NCBI RefSeq assembly: GCF_000060345.1
Contig: NC_008571.1
Coordinates: 3,042,501 to 3,106,500 of the forward strand
Length of the DNA: 64,000 nt
Direction: 5' to 3'
Origin: Christiangramia forsetii KT0803
GTDB taxonomy: Bacteria > Bacteroidota > Bacteroidia > Flavobacteriales > Flavobacteriaceae
This document shows, piece after piece, positions 54,889 through 64,000 of the stretch (its first letter is position 1; each line of letters opens with the position of its first letter). The notes under the pieces are model-generated. The model did not search any database. It was not told the origin of the DNA and worked only from the letters and a program-made list of their open reading frames with translations. Both the position numbers and the translations under genes were made by a program.

Positions 54889-56421
54889 ATGAGCGAATTA
54901 AAACAAGCAAAGTCTGCTTTAATTTCAGTTTTCAGTAAAGATGGATTAGAACCTATCGTTAGAAAGCTTGATGATCTGGGTATAACGATTTATTCCACCG
55001 GAGGCACCGAGAAATTTATCAAGGAGCTTGGAATCGAGGTTGTTCCAGTAGAAGATGTTACCTCCTACCCATCAATTCTTGGGGGAAGAGTAAAAACACT
55101 TCACCCTAAAGTTTTTGGCGGAATCCTGAATAGACAGGATCATGAAGGAGATGTAAAGGAACTGGAACAGTTTGAAATTCCGCAGATTGATATTGTAATT
55201 GTGGATCTTTATCCTTTTGAAAAAACAGTAGCTTCCGGAGCTGCAGAACAGGATATTATAGAAAAAATTGATATTGGCGGGATTTCACTTATTAGAGCTG
55301 CCGCAAAAAATTTTAAAGATGTTACCTGCGTTTCTTCTGTAGACGATTATCAGGAATTTCTTGATTTGCTGAATGAAAAAAACGGAGAAACCAGTACTGC
55401 TGACAGGAAGAGATTCGCTACCAAGGCATTCAATATTTCTTCACATTACGATTCAGCTATCTTTAATTATTTTAATCAGGAAGATGAAGTAAGTTCATTT
55501 AAACAAAGTGAATTAAAAGGGAAAGAATTAAGATATGGTGAAAACCCACATCAAAAAGGAACTTTCTTTGGAGATTTTGATGAGATCTTTAACAAACTTC
55601 ACGGAAAGGAACTTTCTTATAATAATCTTCTGGATGTTGATGCTGCGGTGAACTTGATGAATGAATTTAAAGGAGACGCCCCAACATTTGCAATTTTAAA
55701 GCATAATAACGCCTGCGGACTTGCTCAAAGAGACACAATTCATAAGGCATATGTAGACGCATTGGCCGGAGATCCTGTTTCAGCATTTGGCGGAATTCTA
55801 ATAAGTAATGTGGAAATTGATGCCGATACTGCTGAAGAAATCCACAAACTTTTCTGCGAAGTGGTGATCGCTCCATCATTTTCAGAAAAAGCATTGGAAA
55901 TTTTAAAGGGCAAAAAGAACAGAATCCTTCTGATCTTAAAAGATATAAAACTTCCCAAAAATCAGGTAAGAACCTGTCTCAATGGTGTTTTGGTTCAGGA
56001 TAAAGATTTGAAGACCGATACTATGGAAGATCTAAAGCAGGCGACCAGCAATAAAGCTACAGATGATGAGTTATCTGACATGATATTTGCTTCGAAGATC
56101 TGCAAACACACTAAATCGAACACCATCGTTTTTGCAAAAAACAAACAACTTTGTGCTAGCGGTACAGGACAAACTTCACGAGTTGACGCCCTTACCCAAG
56201 GTATAGAAAAGGCTAGATCATTTGATTTCAACCTTAAAGGAGCCGTGATGGCAAGTGATGCGTTCTTTCCATTTCCCGATTGTGTGGAGATTGCTGGAAA
56301 TGCCGGAATCACTGCAGTAATTCAGCCTGGAGGATCCATAAAAGATCAGCTAAGCATAGATTATTGTAATGATAATAATATCGCAATGGTGATGACAGGA
56401 ACACGCCATTTTAAACATTAA
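54889..56421 (+). CDS. purH: Bifunctional AICAR formyltransferase/IMP cyclohydrolase
   Basis: The 510-residue enzyme carries out the last two steps of IMP synthesis. The N-terminal cyclohydrolase domain (about 1-150) has SALISVFSKDGLE, STGGTEKFI and GGRVKTLHPKVFGGIL. The C-terminal formyltransferase domain has ELRYGENPHQKG (about 222), the Lys-His pair in AILKHNNACG (about 266) and DAFFPFPDCVEIAG. Normal length. It is followed by mreB after 41 bases, so read-through into the rod-shape cluster is possible. Confidence 0.97.
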   Translation: MSELKQAKSALISVFSKDGLEPIVRKLDDLGITIYSTGGTEKFIKELGIEVVPVEDVTSYPSILGGRVKTLHPKVFGGILNRQDHEGDVKELEQFEIPQIDIVIVDLYPFEKTVASGAAEQDIIEKIDIGGISLIRAAAKNFKDVTCVSSVDDYQEFLDLLNEKNGETSTADRKRFATKAFNISSHYDSAIFNYFNQEDEVSSFKQSELKGKELRYGENPHQKGTFFGDFDEIFNKLHGKELSYNNLLDVDAAVNLMNEFKGDAPTFAILKHNNACGLAQRDTIHKAYVDALAGDPVSAFGGILISNVEIDADTAEEIHKLFCEVVIAPSFSEKALEILKGKKNRILLILKDIKLPKNQVRTCLNGVLVQDKDLKTDTMEDLKQATSNKATDDELSDMIFASKICKHTKSNTIVFAKNKQLCASGTGQTSRVDALTQGIEKARSFDFNLKGAVMASDAFFPFPDCVEIAGNAGITAVIQPGGSIKDQLSIDYCNDNNIAMVMTGTRHFKH

Positions 56422-56462
56422 TTTTAGTACATTTACCCAAACCTCAATACTTATAAAATACT

Positions 56463-57491
56463 ATGGGATTTTTTGATTTTCTCATTGAAGAAATTGCAAT
56501 CGACTTAGGTACAGCGAATACCCTTATAATTCATAACGACAAAGTTGTTGTGGACAGCCCCTCTATAGTAGCACGCGACAGAACTTCCGGTAAAATAACT
56601 GCCGTAGGTAAGGAAGCGGCTATGATGCAGGGAAAAACTCATGAGAATATTAAAACCATACGCCCTTTAAAAGATGGTGTAATTGCCGATTTTGATGCCA
56701 GTGAAAAAATGCTCACCATGTTCATCAAAGAAATCCCGGCCCTTAAAAAGAAACTTTTTACTCCTGCCTTGAGAATGGTTATTTGTATTCCTTCAGGTAT
56801 TACAGAAGTTGAGATGCGTGCTGTTAAGGAAAGTGCAGAAAGAGTTAACGGGAAAGAGGTTTACCTTATTCACGAACCAATGGCAGCAGCGATTGGGATT
56901 GGTGTAGATATCATGCAGCCAAAAGGAAACATGATCGTTGATATAGGGGGTGGAACTACAGAAATTGCGGTAATTGCCCTTGGTGGTATTGTTTGTGACA
57001 AATCGGTCAAGATTGCCGGGGATGTATTCACTAATGACATTGTATATTATATGCGTACTCAGCATAACCTGTATGTTGGAGAACGTACTGCTGAAAAGAT
57101 AAAAATCCAGATTGGTGCGGCTACTGAAGATCTTGAGGTGCCGCCGGACGAAATGAGCGTTCAGGGTAGAGATCTTTTAACAGGGAAACCTAAACAGGTA
57201 AATATTTCTTACCGTGAGATTGCTAAAGCCCTGGATAAATCCATTCTTAGAATTGAAGATGCGGTTATGGAGACACTTTCTCAAACTCCTCCGGAACTTG
57301 CAGCTGATATTTATAATACGGGTATTTATTTAGCCGGTGGTGGTTCTATGCTAAGAGGATTAGATAAGCGCCTTTCTCAAAAAACAGATCTTCCTGTGTA
57401 TATAGCTGAAGATCCGTTAAGAGCTGTGGTTCGAGGTACTGGTATTTGCTTAAAGACATTGAACCGATATAAAGGGATTTTGATCAAGTAG
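56463..57491 (+). CDS. mreB: Rod-shape-determining actin homologue MreB
   Basis: The 342-residue bacterial actin directs side-wall peptidoglycan synthesis. Nucleotide-binding motifs are IDLGTANTLIIHND (about 13), MIVDIGGGTTEIAVIALGG (about 158-175) and the GIYLAGGGSMLRGLD segment (about 287). Start MGFFDFLIEEIAIDLGTANT is typical for Bacteroidetes. First gene of mreB-mreC-mreD-mrdA-rodA. Confidence 0.98.
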   Translation: MGFFDFLIEEIAIDLGTANTLIIHNDKVVVDSPSIVARDRTSGKITAVGKEAAMMQGKTHENIKTIRPLKDGVIADFDASEKMLTMFIKEIPALKKKLFTPALRMVICIPSGITEVEMRAVKESAERVNGKEVYLIHEPMAAAIGIGVDIMQPKGNMIVDIGGGTTEIAVIALGGIVCDKSVKIAGDVFTNDIVYYMRTQHNLYVGERTAEKIKIQIGAATEDLEVPPDEMSVQGRDLLTGKPKQVNISYREIAKALDKSILRIEDAVMETLSQTPPELAADIYNTGIYLAGGGSMLRGLDKRLSQKTDLPVYIAEDPLRAVVRGTGICLKTLNRYKGILIK

Positions 57492-57505
57492 GAGAAGCTT
57501 AATTT

Positions 57506-58330
57506 ATGCAGCAGATTTTCAACTTTCTTATTCGGAATAAGAATTCAATTTTATTCTTAATCCTGCTTGCTGTATCTATTTTTCTTACTGTTCAAAATCA
57601 CGCATTTCAGAAAAGTCGCTTTATAAGTTCCGCGAATTCCGTAACTGGACGAGTTTACTCATGGTCAAGCAACATCAATACCTATCTTCATCTTGATGAA
57701 TACAACGAAAGACTTTTAGAGGAAAACAATAAGCTCCGAAATATCATTTCCAATATCAACGATAGTATCTCCGTTGATAAGCAATTAGACAGTACTTCTT
57801 TTGAAGGTGATTATTTGTTCAGAACTGCCAGGGTAATCAATAATAACTTTGCGAAGGTTGATAACTACCTCACTCTTAACCGCGGAGAAAATTCCGGCAT
57901 CAAACAGGAATACGGGGTTATTACCAGCCAGGGAATTGTTGGGATTGTAGATCGGGTAAATAATGAGTATTCCCGCGTGATCTCTATACTGAACAGCAGA
58001 TCCAGGATTAACGCACAGTTAAGCAACACAAATCATTTTGGTAGTTTGATATGGGATGGGAAAGATCCAAATATTGTACAATTGATCGATGTACCAAGGC
58101 AGGCACCCCTTAAAAAGGGAGATACAATAATTACCGGCGGTAGGTCGTTGATCTTTCCAGAAGGACTTCCTATCGGAAGTATTAAAGATTTTAGCTTAGA
58201 TCAAACACAGAGCTACTATACAATAAATATCAAGCTATTTAATGATATGACGAATATCGGGTATGTTTATGTGATTGAAAATGTAAACAGGGAAGCAGTA
58301 GAAAATTTACAGGAGACCACTAATGAATAG
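57506..58330 (+). CDS. mreC: Rod-shape-determining protein MreC
   Basis: The 274-residue inner-membrane protein has an N-terminal helix (about 12-30), a coiled coil (about 70-95, NERLLEENNKLRNIISNIND) and periplasmic beta domains with LNRGENSGIKQEYGVIT and GKDPNIVQLIDVPRQAPLKKGD. It organises the elongation machinery with MreD, PBP2 and RodA. Its stop overlaps the mreD start by 8 bases, indicating coupling. Confidence 0.95.
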   Translation: MQQIFNFLIRNKNSILFLILLAVSIFLTVQNHAFQKSRFISSANSVTGRVYSWSSNINTYLHLDEYNERLLEENNKLRNIISNINDSISVDKQLDSTSFEGDYLFRTARVINNNFAKVDNYLTLNRGENSGIKQEYGVITSQGIVGIVDRVNNEYSRVISILNSRSRINAQLSNTNHFGSLIWDGKDPNIVQLIDVPRQAPLKKGDTIITGGRSLIFPEGLPIGSIKDFSLDQTQSYYTINIKLFNDMTNIGYVYVIENVNREAVENLQETTNE

Positions 58331-58829
58331 CAAACTACTTTCAAATATTGCCCGCTTTATAATTCTTGTATTTCTACAGGTTTTAATTCTAAACAATATC
58401 AATTTCGCAGGATATATAAATCCATATTTATATGTCTTATTTATTTTACTTTATCCTTTTGCCGGAAATCAGAGTCTTTTTCTTTTTCTCTCGTTTCTTT
58501 TAGGCATCAGCGTAGATATTTTTGAAGATAGTGGCGGTATAAATGCTGCTGCCTGTTTAGTTGCTGCCTTTATAAGACCTAATTTGCTCAGGTTTTCATT
58601 TGGAATTAGCTACGATCACCAAAATATAAGGCTCGCCAACACTCCCTTTGGAGCAAAATTGAGTTATATTTTTATTATGGTGGTCATCCATCATTTCGTT
58701 TTGTTCTCTTTGGAAATGTTCAGTCTAAATCATATACTCCTAATACTGAAAAAAACATTATTTTCCAGTATATTCACTGTAATCCTAATTCTTTTAAGCC
58801 TTACGCTATTCAGCAAGAAATATAGATGA
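58323..58829 (+). CDS. mreD: Rod-shape-determining protein MreD
   Basis: The 168-residue protein is almost entirely membrane helices (five or six), typical of MreD in Bacteroidetes, with a characteristic INPYLYVLFILLYPF and GISVDIFEDSGGINAAACL. It overlaps mreC by 8 bases and mrdA by 4 bases (ATGA). Confidence 0.9.
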   Translation: MNSKLLSNIARFIILVFLQVLILNNINFAGYINPYLYVLFILLYPFAGNQSLFLFLSFLLGISVDIFEDSGGINAAACLVAAFIRPNLLRFSFGISYDHQNIRLANTPFGAKLSYIFIMVVIHHFVLFSLEMFSLNHILLILKKTLFSSIFTVILILLSLTLFSKKYR

Positions 58830-60694
58830 GAAAAGTTTTACTCTACATAACCATTTTAACTACTGGCCTGATCTTTATTGGCAGATTATTTTACCTTCAG
58901 GTAGTAGATACTTCACTGGCTATTCGTTCTCAGGATAACGCCATAAAAGTGATATACGATTATCCACAACGAGGATATATTTATGACAGGGACGGTGAAT
59001 TAATGGTTTCTAACCAGCCATCTTACGATGTGATGGTAATTCCAAGAAATCTTAAACCTTTCGATACTACTGAATTTTGTAAGATTTTAAATTTTTCCCG
59101 GGAAGATCTTGAGAAAAAACTGGACAAGGCACGCATTTATTCTCCCATGTTACCATCTGTAGTGATTCCGCAGCTTACAAAAAGTGAGTATGCCATCCTT
59201 CAGGAGAAAATGAGGAAATATGAAGGTTTTTATATTCAGAAGAGATCCCTTCGAGATTACCAGGTAGATCATAGCGCCAACGTATTAGGGTATATCGCCG
59301 AAGTAAACCAGAAAAAAGTAAACGAAAATCCTTACTATATCTCTGGTGACCTCATAGGAAGAGCAGGAGTTGAAAGTTATTACGAAGAATTGTTAAGGGG
59401 TGTTAAGGGAGTAAAACATATACAGAAAGACAGGTTTAACAGAGATATAGGACCTTATAAAGAGGGAATTTATGATACCCTCCCTGAAAAAGGAAAAGAT
59501 ATAACCATTACTATTGATGCAGCCCTTCAGCAATATGGCAGCGCACTTATGGAAAATAAACGTGGTGGGATTGTTGCTCTTGAACCAGCGAGTGGTGAAA
59601 TACTTGCCTTAATTACCGCACCTACTTACGATCCGGCAAATCTGGTTGGTCGTAAACGTTCGCCTAATTTTACTGAATTATACTACGATACAATAGCCAG
59701 ACCTCTTTATGACAGGGGGCTACTTGCTGAATATCCTCCAGGATCTCCTTTTAAAACTTTAAACGCATTGATTGGACTTCAGGAAGGGGTAGTTGATACG
59801 AATGATAAATTCTCTTGTAATCACGGTTACACTTACGGAAGAGGAAGAAAACTAGGATGCCATGCGCATAGAAGTCCGTTAGATATGATTCCTGGAATTG
59901 CCCAGTCGTGCAATGCCTATTTTGCTAATGTTTATCGCCGTATTATTGAAAAGTATCCGACGCCGCAAGAAGGAATGAACACTTGGAACGCCCACCTGGA
60001 AAGTTTTGGCCTGGGTAATTTCTTAGGATCTGACCTTGAAACGGGGCGACCAGGAAAAATACCCGATGCTGATTATTACAACCAGATCTATAATTACCCT
60101 ACCTATAAATGGTATGCAACTGCAACTATTTCAAATGCTATTGGCCAGGGAGAAGTTTTAATGACGCCAATTCAACTGGCAAATATGGTCGCTACTATTG
60201 GAAATAAAGGCTGGTATTATACTCCTCATATTTTAAAGGAAATTAATGGCCAACCCATTAAAGAAGAAAAGTTTACAAAGAAGAACTATACTACTATCGA
60301 TACGAAGAATTTCGATCCCGTAGTTGAAGGAATGCACGAAGTTTACAAAAGCGGTACCGCTTCAGCATTAAGAATTCCGGGAATTGAAATCGCAGGAAAA
60401 ACAGGTACTGCTGAAAACTTTACCAAGATTGGAGGAAAAAGGGTTCAATTAACAGACCATTCTATTTTCGTGGCTTTCGCTCCGGTAGATAATCCTAAAA
60501 TCGCTATTGCTGTTTTTGTTGAAAATGGATATTGGGGAGGGCGTTATGCCGGTAGGATCGCAAGCCTTATGGTAGAAAAATATTTAAAAGGGACCATTAC
60601 CAGGACCGATATGGAAGACTGGATACTTAGCCATAGCCTTCAAGATGAATATGCAAAACCTATAAGCGGAGAACCTTTCAGAATTAATCAGTAA
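58826..60694 (+). CDS. mrdA: Penicillin-binding protein 2 (elongation transpeptidase)
   Basis: The 622-residue enzyme crosslinks side-wall peptidoglycan. It has an N-terminal helix (about 5-22), a dimerisation domain (QRGYIYDRDGELMVSNQPSYDV) and the transpeptidase domain. The latter has catalytic serine in YPPGSPFKTL (Ser about 307; SxxK kept, with Pro where Thr is common), SCN (about 363) and KTGTAEN (about 525). The ATGA overlap with mreD shows coupling. The next gene starts directly after its stop codon. Confidence 0.96.
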   Translation: MRKVLLYITILTTGLIFIGRLFYLQVVDTSLAIRSQDNAIKVIYDYPQRGYIYDRDGELMVSNQPSYDVMVIPRNLKPFDTTEFCKILNFSREDLEKKLDKARIYSPMLPSVVIPQLTKSEYAILQEKMRKYEGFYIQKRSLRDYQVDHSANVLGYIAEVNQKKVNENPYYISGDLIGRAGVESYYEELLRGVKGVKHIQKDRFNRDIGPYKEGIYDTLPEKGKDITITIDAALQQYGSALMENKRGGIVALEPASGEILALITAPTYDPANLVGRKRSPNFTELYYDTIARPLYDRGLLAEYPPGSPFKTLNALIGLQEGVVDTNDKFSCNHGYTYGRGRKLGCHAHRSPLDMIPGIAQSCNAYFANVYRRIIEKYPTPQEGMNTWNAHLESFGLGNFLGSDLETGRPGKIPDADYYNQIYNYPTYKWYATATISNAIGQGEVLMTPIQLANMVATIGNKGWYYTPHILKEINGQPIKEEKFTKKNYTTIDTKNFDPVVEGMHEVYKSGTASALRIPGIEIAGKTGTAENFTKIGGKRVQLTDHSIFVAFAPVDNPKIAIAVFVENGYWGGRYAGRIASLMVEKYLKGTITRTDMEDWILSHSLQDEYAKPISGEPFRINQ

Positions 60695-61945
60695 ATGAGT
60701 AAAAGCAGCGCAGCAGGATTTGACTGGATAAGCATCTTTATATATTTAATTTTAATCTGCTTTGGTTGGGCCAATATTTACTCTGCATCTCTAGGCAGCA
60801 ACACCGGTTCTTTTTTTGATCTAAGTCAGCCCTATGGTAAACAGGCCCTCTTTATAGGTTTAAGTATATTTCTAGTCATTATTGTACTTTCTATAGAAGC
60901 TAAATTTTACCAGCGTTTTTCAAGTATTATTTATCTTGTATCCCTGCTGTCTCTAGCAGGATTATTTGTTTTTGGAAAAACGATTTCAGGAGCTACTTCC
61001 TGGTATTCCTTTGGAAGCTTTGGAATACAACCATCTGAATTTGCCAAATTTGCTACTGCATTAGCTTTAGGAAAATATCTAAGCGATATTCAAACAAATA
61101 TCAGGCGGCTTAGCCATCAGGTGAAGGCATTTATAATTATTGCGATTCCTGCTTTATTAATAATTCCGCAACCGGATCCTGGAAGTGCCCTTGTTTACGC
61201 AGCATTCTTTTTCCCGCTTTACAGAGAAGGTTTATCTGGCTTTTATTTGGTGACGGGACTCTCTGCTATTGCTGTATTCATTTTAACCCTACTTATCGGG
61301 CCTTTATGGGTTAGCGCAGGGGTGATTTTTATCGCCCTGCTTCTATTCTTCAGGAAACGAAAAAAACGTCCCGGAAGAGTATTAATTACGCTCTTTGTAA
61401 TAATCTCTATTGCCTTGAGCTTTTCAGTTAATTATATCTTCGAAAATGTTTTTGAGCAGCGACATAGAGATCGATTCAATATTGTACTGGGAAAAGAAGT
61501 AGATTCCCGGGGTATTGGGTATAATACCAATCAAAGTGAAATTGCTATAGGTAGTGGTGGATGGCTTGGGAAAGGCTGGACTGAAGGAACACAAACAAAA
61601 GGTCATTTTGTTCCTGAACAGCATACTGACTATATTTTTAGCACTGTTGGTGAAGAATGGGGATTTTTAGGGAGTGCTTTGGTAGTGATCTTATTTGTAC
61701 TTCTGCTTCTACGACTTCTTGTTCTTGCGGAAAGACAACGAAATCAGTTTTACAGGATCTATGGATATTCTGTAATAGGAATACTCTTTATACATTTTCT
61801 CGTAAATATCGGGATGGTAATTGGCGTATTCCCAACCGTTGGAATCCCTCTACCTTTTTTTAGTTATGGAGGTTCCGGACTCTGGGGTTTCACGATACTG
61901 CTATTTATCTTTATTAAGTTAGATTCTGACAGGCTTTCTTACTGA
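60695..61945 (+). CDS. rodA: RodA peptidoglycan glycosyltransferase (SEDS)
   Basis: The 416-residue integral membrane protein with about ten helices polymerises glycan strands as the partner of PBP2. SEDS motifs are SWYSFGSFGIQPSEFAKF (about 103-120), PQPDPGSALVYAA (about 155-167, with the key Asp), FVPEQHTDYIFSTVGEEWG (about 305-325) and IPLPFFSYGGSGLWG (about 385-399). It begins directly after the mrdA stop and ends the rod cluster; no strong terminator is seen directly after it. Confidence 0.97.
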   Translation: MSKSSAAGFDWISIFIYLILICFGWANIYSASLGSNTGSFFDLSQPYGKQALFIGLSIFLVIIVLSIEAKFYQRFSSIIYLVSLLSLAGLFVFGKTISGATSWYSFGSFGIQPSEFAKFATALALGKYLSDIQTNIRRLSHQVKAFIIIAIPALLIIPQPDPGSALVYAAFFFPLYREGLSGFYLVTGLSAIAVFILTLLIGPLWVSAGVIFIALLLFFRKRKKRPGRVLITLFVIISIALSFSVNYIFENVFEQRHRDRFNIVLGKEVDSRGIGYNTNQSEIAIGSGGWLGKGWTEGTQTKGHFVPEQHTDYIFSTVGEEWGFLGSALVVILFVLLLLRLLVLAERQRNQFYRIYGYSVIGILFIHFLVNIGMVIGVFPTVGIPLPFFSYGGSGLWGFTILLFIFIKLDSDRLSY

Positions 61946-62246
61946 AGCGATTCAGACTAATTTTACCTCCAAATTTCGCATTTTTCGTCTTCTTTTCGTC
62001 ATTTTTAACTTCCGTAGCTATGGCTATGCAACTAATGAATGACTTCAATAGGCGAAAAAAGCCTTCATTTTCGGTTCCAAACTAAAAGCTTAAATCACTT
62101 CATTAAGAACACTTGTCTACCATCAATAATATGGCAGCAGCCATCAATATAATTACCGGATAGATATATTTTCTTTTCATATTCTAATTCTAAAGCATAA
62201 AAAAACCCGGAAATAAACTTCCGGGTTTCAATTTATCTATTAAATA
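61946..62246. other. Intergenic region between rodA and prc
   Basis: About 300 bases without a convincing gene. The part 61955-62085 resembles a dispersed flavobacterial intergenic element, with a central dyad TAGCTATGGCTA and AAATTTCGCATTTTTCG/GGCGAAAAAAG flanks; this resemblance is from memory. A minus-strand 25-codon frame at 62103-62180 is judged doubtful. The prc terminator sits at 62202-62228. Confidence 0.5.
62202..62228 (-). terminator. Terminator of the tail-specific protease gene
   Basis: On the minus strand AAACCCGGAAG and TTCCGGGTTT pair around a short loop and are followed by seven T. Confidence 0.9.
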
Positions 62247-64000
62247 TTAATTCTTCACTTTCTTTTTTCTATTAACATCAGCAAGCTTATTTCTAGTAAT
62301 GTTATTCATTTTCATATCTGAAAGAACATTGATAGCTTCTTCAATATATACATCCTTACTCAGGTTTTCATGCCATCTCTGTCTCTTTTCCTTTAGGATA
62401 GTATCTGTTGTAAAGAGTTTTTCTTCATAAGGCAATGAATTATAAGTTAGATTGGTTTTATAATCCTTAATGGCATCAAACTGCTTGGCCATTTCCTTAT
62501 TTTTTTCAGCTTCATCAGCATAATCTGTATAATTTAAAGAATAGCTCCTGTCTTCACTCTGAGTTTTTACCCATTTGGCATTTTCTTCAATTAACTTAAG
62601 CTGAGTATTTGAATCCATTCTCTTTTTGCTGGCATCTATAGCTTCGTCATATCCAACATATCCATTCCAGATATCGAAATCTGCAGCATCGATCTTATCC
62701 CAGGGAAGTGGATTTTCCTGATCTTTTTCTCCAATATCAACAAAACTATATCTGTCTGGAACCACTACGTCACTCTTCACCCCTTCAAGCTGGGTTGAAC
62801 CACCATTTACACGGTAAAACTTCTGGGTAGTGATCTTAAGAGCTCCCATGTCTCCCATATCATTATTTCGAAGCCACCTGTTAAGATCTATTACATTTTG
62901 AACAGTTCCCTTACCATATGTTTGCTTACTTCCTATAATTATAGCTCTTTTATAATCCTGCATGGCAGCGGCTAGAATTTCAGAAGCCGAAGCAGATAAT
63001 TCGTTTACAAGGATTACCAGCGGGCCATCCCAGAGTACTTGCGGATCTTCATCTTTTAGTACTTCTTTACGAGCTCCATTTGATTTCACCTGAACTATAG
63101 GACCTTTTTCAATAAACATTCCTGCGATATCCACCACAGTTTTTAGTGAACCTCCACCATTATTTCTAAGGTCTAATACCAGACCTTCCATTCCTTCTTT
63201 TTTCAAATTGATAATATCTTCCTTAATGTCTGAAGCGGCATTTCGGTTTTCGTAATCTTCCATATCAAAATAGAATTTAGGTAAATTTATCACCCCAAAT
63301 TTTCTATTCTCTTTCTCTACCATTGAAGTTTTCGCATAGGTTTCTTCAATCTCAATCACATCACGAACTAAAGTCACCTCTTCAATATTGCCCATAACTT
63401 TTTTACGAACAGTAAGTATGACCTTAGTATCCTTTGGACCCTTAATAAGGTCTACCGCATCGTCTAGTCTCATTCCAACAATACTTACAGCTTCTTTCTC
63501 ATCTTCCTGCTTAACCTTAAGGATCACATCACCTTCAGCAATCTCCTCACTTAACCAGGCAGGCCCTCCGGAAATAACTTCAGTAATAGTAATATTATCA
63601 CTATCCTTCATTAAACGCGCACCAATTCCTTCAAGTTTACCTGACATGGCGATATCAAACCTATCCTTTTCCTGAGGTGCGAAATAAAATGTATGAGGAT
63701 CAAATTCCTCTACAATAGCGTTAATATATACTGAAAAATAATCTTCTCTTTCAAGATCATCAGTAAAATCGTAATACCTGTCTATATTAGAAAGTGTAGT
63801 TTCTCTCGCTTCTTTTTCAAGTTCAGCATCAGTCTTCATTACATAAGAGTCATCTTCTTCTTTTTGATTTTTCTCATCCTGTTTTAGATCGTAATAAGTA
63901 ATTAATGCATTGAACTTTAATTGCTCTTTCCATCTCTTTCTCATTTCTTCTTTTGAAGAAGCATATTCCAAACTATCGTAAGCTGTGTTTATATTCTCGC
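62247..64000 (-). CDS. prc: Carboxy-terminal-processing (tail-specific) protease, N-terminus cut off
   Basis: The frame stays open to the window end, so the N-terminal part is missing. The visible 584 residues contain a PDZ domain (GKLEGIGARLMKD...GPAWLSEEIAEGDVIL) and the S41 protease core with LVLDLRNNGGGSLKTVVDIA. The catalytic serine lies in NELSASASEILAAAM and the lysine in SKQTYGKGTVQNV. A C-terminal helical DUF3340-type region follows. It degrades or trims periplasmic proteins from their C-termini. A TTG at 63969-63971 is an internal codon: upstream residues (NINTAYDSLEYASS) continue the same protein. Confidence 0.94.
   Translation of the reverse strand, partial: ENINTAYDSLEYASSKEEMRKRWKEQLKFNALITYYDLKQDEKNQKEEDDSYVMKTDAELEKEARETTLSNIDRYYDFTDDLEREDYFSVYINAIVEEFDPHTFYFAPQEKDRFDIAMSGKLEGIGARLMKDSDNITITEVISGGPAWLSEEIAEGDVILKVKQEDEKEAVSIVGMRLDDAVDLIKGPKDTKVILTVRKKVMGNIEEVTLVRDVIEIEETYAKTSMVEKENRKFGVINLPKFYFDMEDYENRNAASDIKEDIINLKKEGMEGLVLDLRNNGGGSLKTVVDIAGMFIEKGPIVQVKSNGARKEVLKDEDPQVLWDGPLVILVNELSASASEILAAAMQDYKRAIIIGSKQTYGKGTVQNVIDLNRWLRNNDMGDMGALKITTQKFYRVNGGSTQLEGVKSDVVVPDRYSFVDIGEKDQENPLPWDKIDAADFDIWNGYVGYDEAIDASKKRMDSNTQLKLIEENAKWVKTQSEDRSYSLNYTDYADEAEKNKEMAKQFDAIKDYKTNLTYNSLPYEEKLFTTDTILKEKRQRWHENLSKDVYIEEAINVLSDMKMNNITRNKLADVNRKKKVKN

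Noticed and set aside
62103-62180. 25-codon minus-strand frame encoding one hydrophobic helix
   Set aside because: Lies directly after the prc terminator, has no promoter of its own and is very short; could be real but support is too weak.

Overview
The window looks like a chromosomal piece of a marine-type flavobacterium (Bacteroidetes, Flavobacteriaceae; the gene content resembles Gramella/Christiangramia-like genomes, which is an inference from gene families only). Supporting signs are the SusC/SusD pair, a Porin_10 outer-membrane protein, exosortase F (XrtF), DUF1573 and HYC_CC_PP proteins, a 16S-Ile-Ala-23S rRNA operon, low GC, and recurrent promoter -7 boxes of the Bacteroidetes form TAnnTTTG in place of the proteobacterial -10 box.

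Layout. 1-4812: an rRNA operon on the minus strand (5' part of 23S, tRNA-Ala(TGC), tRNA-Ile(GAT), complete 16S) with a long leader holding three near-identical tandem promoters. 4813-14579: outer-membrane genes: a porin, a secreted unknown, a decayed gene, and a SusC-SusD-lipoprotein set followed by an arylsulfotransferase-like lipoprotein. 14749-29729: mostly housekeeping genes: rnhB, a large surface lipoprotein, lipB with a newly called Pmp3-type peptide, lysS, a zinc metalloprotease, an LTXXQ-type small protein, murB, an aminotransferase, a DUF1573 protein and valS.

29866-51537 is the most distinctive part: about 21.7 kb, all on the minus strand, almost entirely devoted to copper (perhaps also silver) handling. 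In order of transcription: HYC_CC_PP protein, CusA-type RND pump, TolC-type channel, CusB adaptor carrying a C-terminal DUF3347 domain, NTF2-like lipoprotein, DUF2911 protein, AraC-type regulator with an N-terminal CxxC metal-binding-like domain, DUF3347 lipoprotein, DUF305 membrane protein, multicopper oxidase fused to a CopB-like barrel, DUF2231 membrane protein, PepSY membrane protein, second DUF3347 lipoprotein, second CxxC-AraC regulator, potassium-channel-like protein, 16-cysteine four-helix copper-storage protein, copper P-type ATPase with two HMA and two CPxCGM domains, and a permease. No CueR, CsoR or CusRS gene is visible, so the paired CxxC-AraC proteins are the best candidates for the copper sensors. 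Several copies of palindromic intergenic repeats lie in and around this island, and one is read in frame inside the cusA gene.

51634-64000: XrtF and its partner, a GAF/free-methionine-sulfoxide-reductase-like protein, an ABC permease, purH, the rod-shape cluster mreB-mreC-mreD-mrdA-rodA, and the 5'-truncated gene of a tail-specific protease running off the window end. Start codons of lysS, valS, the GAF gene and others were chosen partly because the TAnnTTTG box overlaps or directly abuts the longer alternative start.
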